Positions 52,725-54,328 of a stretch of DNA of 54,328 bases are shown one piece after another (positions within the stretch are counted from its first letter, which is position 1; each line of letters opens with the position of its first letter). The notes under the pieces are model-generated. The model had not been told where the DNA came from, searched no databases, and saw nothing but the letters and a program-made list of their open reading frames with translations. Position numbers and translations under genes: made by a program. This DNA is from Thermomicrobiaceae bacterium (lineage in GTDB: Bacteria; Chloroflexota; Chloroflexia; Thermomicrobiales; Thermomicrobiaceae): NCBI GenBank assembly GCA_014874455.1, contig JADBJL010000063.1, positions 1-54,328 of the forward strand, read 5' to 3'.

Positions 52725-54164
52725 TCAGATGAGGCCGCGGTCGCGCCACTTCTTGAACACGTCGTTGATCTTCTGCTCGGCCTCGTTCAGCGCTGCCTGG
52801 GGCTCCGCCTGGCCGGTGGCGACCTTGGTGAACATGTCGTTGATGATCCAGAGGTCGAAGATCTCCGCCTCGGCGGCGTTCATATACCCCGGCCAGCCGA
52901 CGTTGACCGTCCACTCGGGGGCGGTGGCCAGCACGGCGTACTTGTCGGTGGGCTTGGCGTTGGGGTCGTTCTTGACCAGCTCCTGCCAGTCCGCGACCGC
53001 CTTCGGGAAGGAGGGGATGTCGTAGAACTTGCTCGCCAGGAACTTGTCGCGATAGTTCGCCACGAGATCCTTGAGGAACTGCTTCGCCAGATCGACGTTA
53101 GGCGAGAACTTCCAGATCACGAAGCAGTTGTACCAGTGGGCGCAGCCGCGGCGGTCGACCGGGCCGGCCGCGACCTTGGCCAGGCCGATGTTCGGCGCCA
53201 GGTCGGGATAGGTGCCTTCGATCGTCCGGCTGGCCGAGATCGCGTTCAGGATCAGCGAACCACGCCCGGAGGCCAGGAACCGGTTGTTCGATGCAGCGTC
53301 CCAGGCCAGCACCTCTTCCGTCTCAGCTTCCTGGAAGAGCTGGCGGGCATAGTTCAGCGCCTCGATGGTCTCCGGCTTGTTGATGACGATCTTCCCGTTC
53401 TCGTCCTGGATCGAAGTGCCGAAGCCCCACATGATGGCGCGCATCGCCATGCCCGTATCGATCTCCGGCGAAAAGCCAATGCCGATCGGATTGCCCATCT
53501 GCTTGAGCTGGCGCCCGGCCTCGAGGATCCCCTGCCAGGTATCAGGATTGCCGCCCACCTGCTGGAACAGATCGATGCGGTAGTTGATGGGATCGGCCGC
53601 CCAGAAGTCCATGAAGGCGAACCAGGTGTCGGTCTTGGGGTTGTAGCAGGAGCGCTCGAGCAGCGGGTAGGGGTCGCCGTACTCCTTCTTGAACTCGGCG
53701 ATGAGGTCGTTGAGCGGGACGACCTCAGGCTCGTACTGCGCCGGCGGGAAGCCAAAGGCGAAGAGGTCGTGGCCGCTCTGCGCCGAGACCTCGGCAGCAG
53801 CGCGAGCCGGGATGTCGGCGTAGTTGATGTGGTCGGAGATAACCGTGACGTTGTTGTCCTGTCCCCATTTCTGGACGAACGCGTCGAACCACTTGTCGCT
53901 GTCGGGGACGAAGTGACTCCACTGGAGGATCTTAAGCTCCTTGGGGCCTGCCGGTGTCGGCGAGGCCACGACTGTGGGCGACGCCGCGGCGGCAGGGCTC
54001 GGAGTCGCTGCCTTGGTGGGCGTCGGTGCAGCCGTGGTCGGGCTTGTTGCCGGTGCGGTCGCACCGCCTGGCGTTGCCTCTTGCTGTCTGCAGGCTGCCA
54101 GCAGCCCGGTGGCGGTGGAGACAGCGATCCACTGGAGCAGACCACGGCGGGTAAGTCGTCGCAT
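52725..54164 (-). CDS. Sugar ABC transporter substrate-binding lipoprotein
   Basis: A 479-residue family 1 solute-binding protein. The signal peptide has a twin-arginine-like start (RRLTRRGLLQW) and lipobox LLAAC (Cys25). A long Ala/Pro/Thr linker (about 28-72) follows, and then the binding domain starts KELKILQWSHFVPDSDKWFD. Other features are INYADIPARAAAEVSAQSGH, PDTWQGILEAGRQLKQMG and AKQFLKDLVANYRDKFLASK. ATG 54164 is preceded by GAGGAGG. A permease gene lies directly upstream, so this is a CUT1-type importer; the permease-before-binding-protein order is less common. No sugar specificity can be read. Confidence 0.9.
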   Translation of the reverse strand: MRRLTRRGLLQWIAVSTATGLLAACRQQEATPGGATAPATSPTTAAPTPTKAATPSPAAAASPTVVASPTPAGPKELKILQWSHFVPDSDKWFDAFVQKWGQDNNVTVISDHINYADIPARAAAEVSAQSGHDLFAFGFPPAQYEPEVVPLNDLIAEFKKEYGDPYPLLERSCYNPKTDTWFAFMDFWAADPINYRIDLFQQVGGNPDTWQGILEAGRQLKQMGNPIGIGFSPEIDTGMAMRAIMWGFGTSIQDENGKIVINKPETIEALNYARQLFQEAETEEVLAWDAASNNRFLASGRGSLILNAISASRTIEGTYPDLAPNIGLAKVAAGPVDRRGCAHWYNCFVIWKFSPNVDLAKQFLKDLVANYRDKFLASKFYDIPSFPKAVADWQELVKNDPNAKPTDKYAVLATAPEWTVNVGWPGYMNAAEAEIFDLWIINDMFTKVATGQAEPQAALNEAEQKINDVFKKWRDRGLI

Positions 54165-54223
54165 CGCTCTACCTCCTCACGACAGACACACCGGAACCAG
54201 CCGCTGATCGCCTCCTGTTCGAG

Positions 54224-54328
54224 CTAGCGAAGCGCTCCCGCAGTCAGGCCCTCCACGAAGCGGTCGAGGAAGGCGTTATAGAGGAGCGCGACCGGAAGGC
54301 TCACGACGAGAGCGGATCCCATGATGGC
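54224..54328 (-). CDS. Sugar ABC permease, C-terminal end (cut by window edge)
   Basis: The minus strand reads AIMGSALVVSLPVALLYNAF LDRFVEGLTAGALR-stop. This is the last helix and tail of a MalG-type CUT1 permease, where family members end close to 'aGs.l..lPv...f..fqr.fv.Gl.aGAvK'. The rest lies beyond the window. It is 60 bases upstream of the binding-protein gene and presumably in the same operon. Confidence 0.85.
   Translation of the reverse strand, partial: AIMGSALVVSLPVALLYNAFLDRFVEGLTAGALR

Overview
The window is GC-rich, about two thirds G+C, with compact, mostly overlapping operons and many GTG starts. Gene content and protein character suggest a thermophilic, aerobic member of the Chloroflexota, class Thermomicrobia (Thermomicrobium/Sphaerobacter type). 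Support comes from a form I CO dehydrogenase, Tat-exported lipoprotein solute-binding proteins and HutC-type GntR regulators. The lineage is inferred; no rRNA or other marker gene is present.

Layout. (1) 1-868: a broken end, where the N-terminal part of aconitase runs out of frame into a short piece of purM. (2) 1316-11361, minus strand: the CO dehydrogenase operon coxM-coxS-coxL with an XdhC/CoxI maturation factor fused to a YHS domain, then an S9 peptidase, a MocA-type molybdopterin cytidylyltransferase and a NarL-type two-component system. A small Uma2-family remnant lies between the cox genes and the peptidase. (3) 11532-15146, plus strand: a glutamine-synthetase-like ligase, a FluG-like amidohydrolase and an M24 peptidase. 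(4) 15238-19165, minus: a multi-sensor diguanylate cyclase and an MFS exporter. (5) 19613-19685: tRNA-Lys(CTT) with its own promoter and a strong hairpin terminator.

(6) 19988-46188 is the centrepiece: two convergent operons, each headed by a GntR/HutC regulator with a palindromic operator on its promoter. Together they encode what looks like a complete cytoplasmic route for using peptidoglycan. The plus operon has GntR, a SIS protein, a ROK kinase, a sugar ABC importer without its ATPase, a double GNAT, a PIG-L deacetylase, NamZ (exo-N-acetylmuramidase), MurQ and a MurK-like kinase. The minus operon has GntR, a full peptide-type ABC importer, a Gfo/Idh oxidoreductase, a NagB-II-type SIS deaminase, NagA, an AmiE-like amidase, AnmK and a GH20 hexosaminidase. 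Read as a pathway: imported muropeptides lose their peptide (AmiE-like), are cut to MurNAc and GlcNAc (NamZ, GH20), phosphorylated (MurK, AnmK), converted to GlcNAc-6-P (MurQ), deacetylated (NagA) and turned into fructose-6-P (NagB-II).

(7) 46558-49336: a gamma-carbonic-anhydrase-like protein, a class III CoA-transferase and an enoyl-CoA hydratase. (8) 49642-52566: a lone SF1 helicase fused to a phospholipase-D nuclease domain, resembling the type II Mokosh anti-phage protein. (9) 52725-54328, minus: a sugar ABC binding protein and the end of its permease, cut by the window edge.
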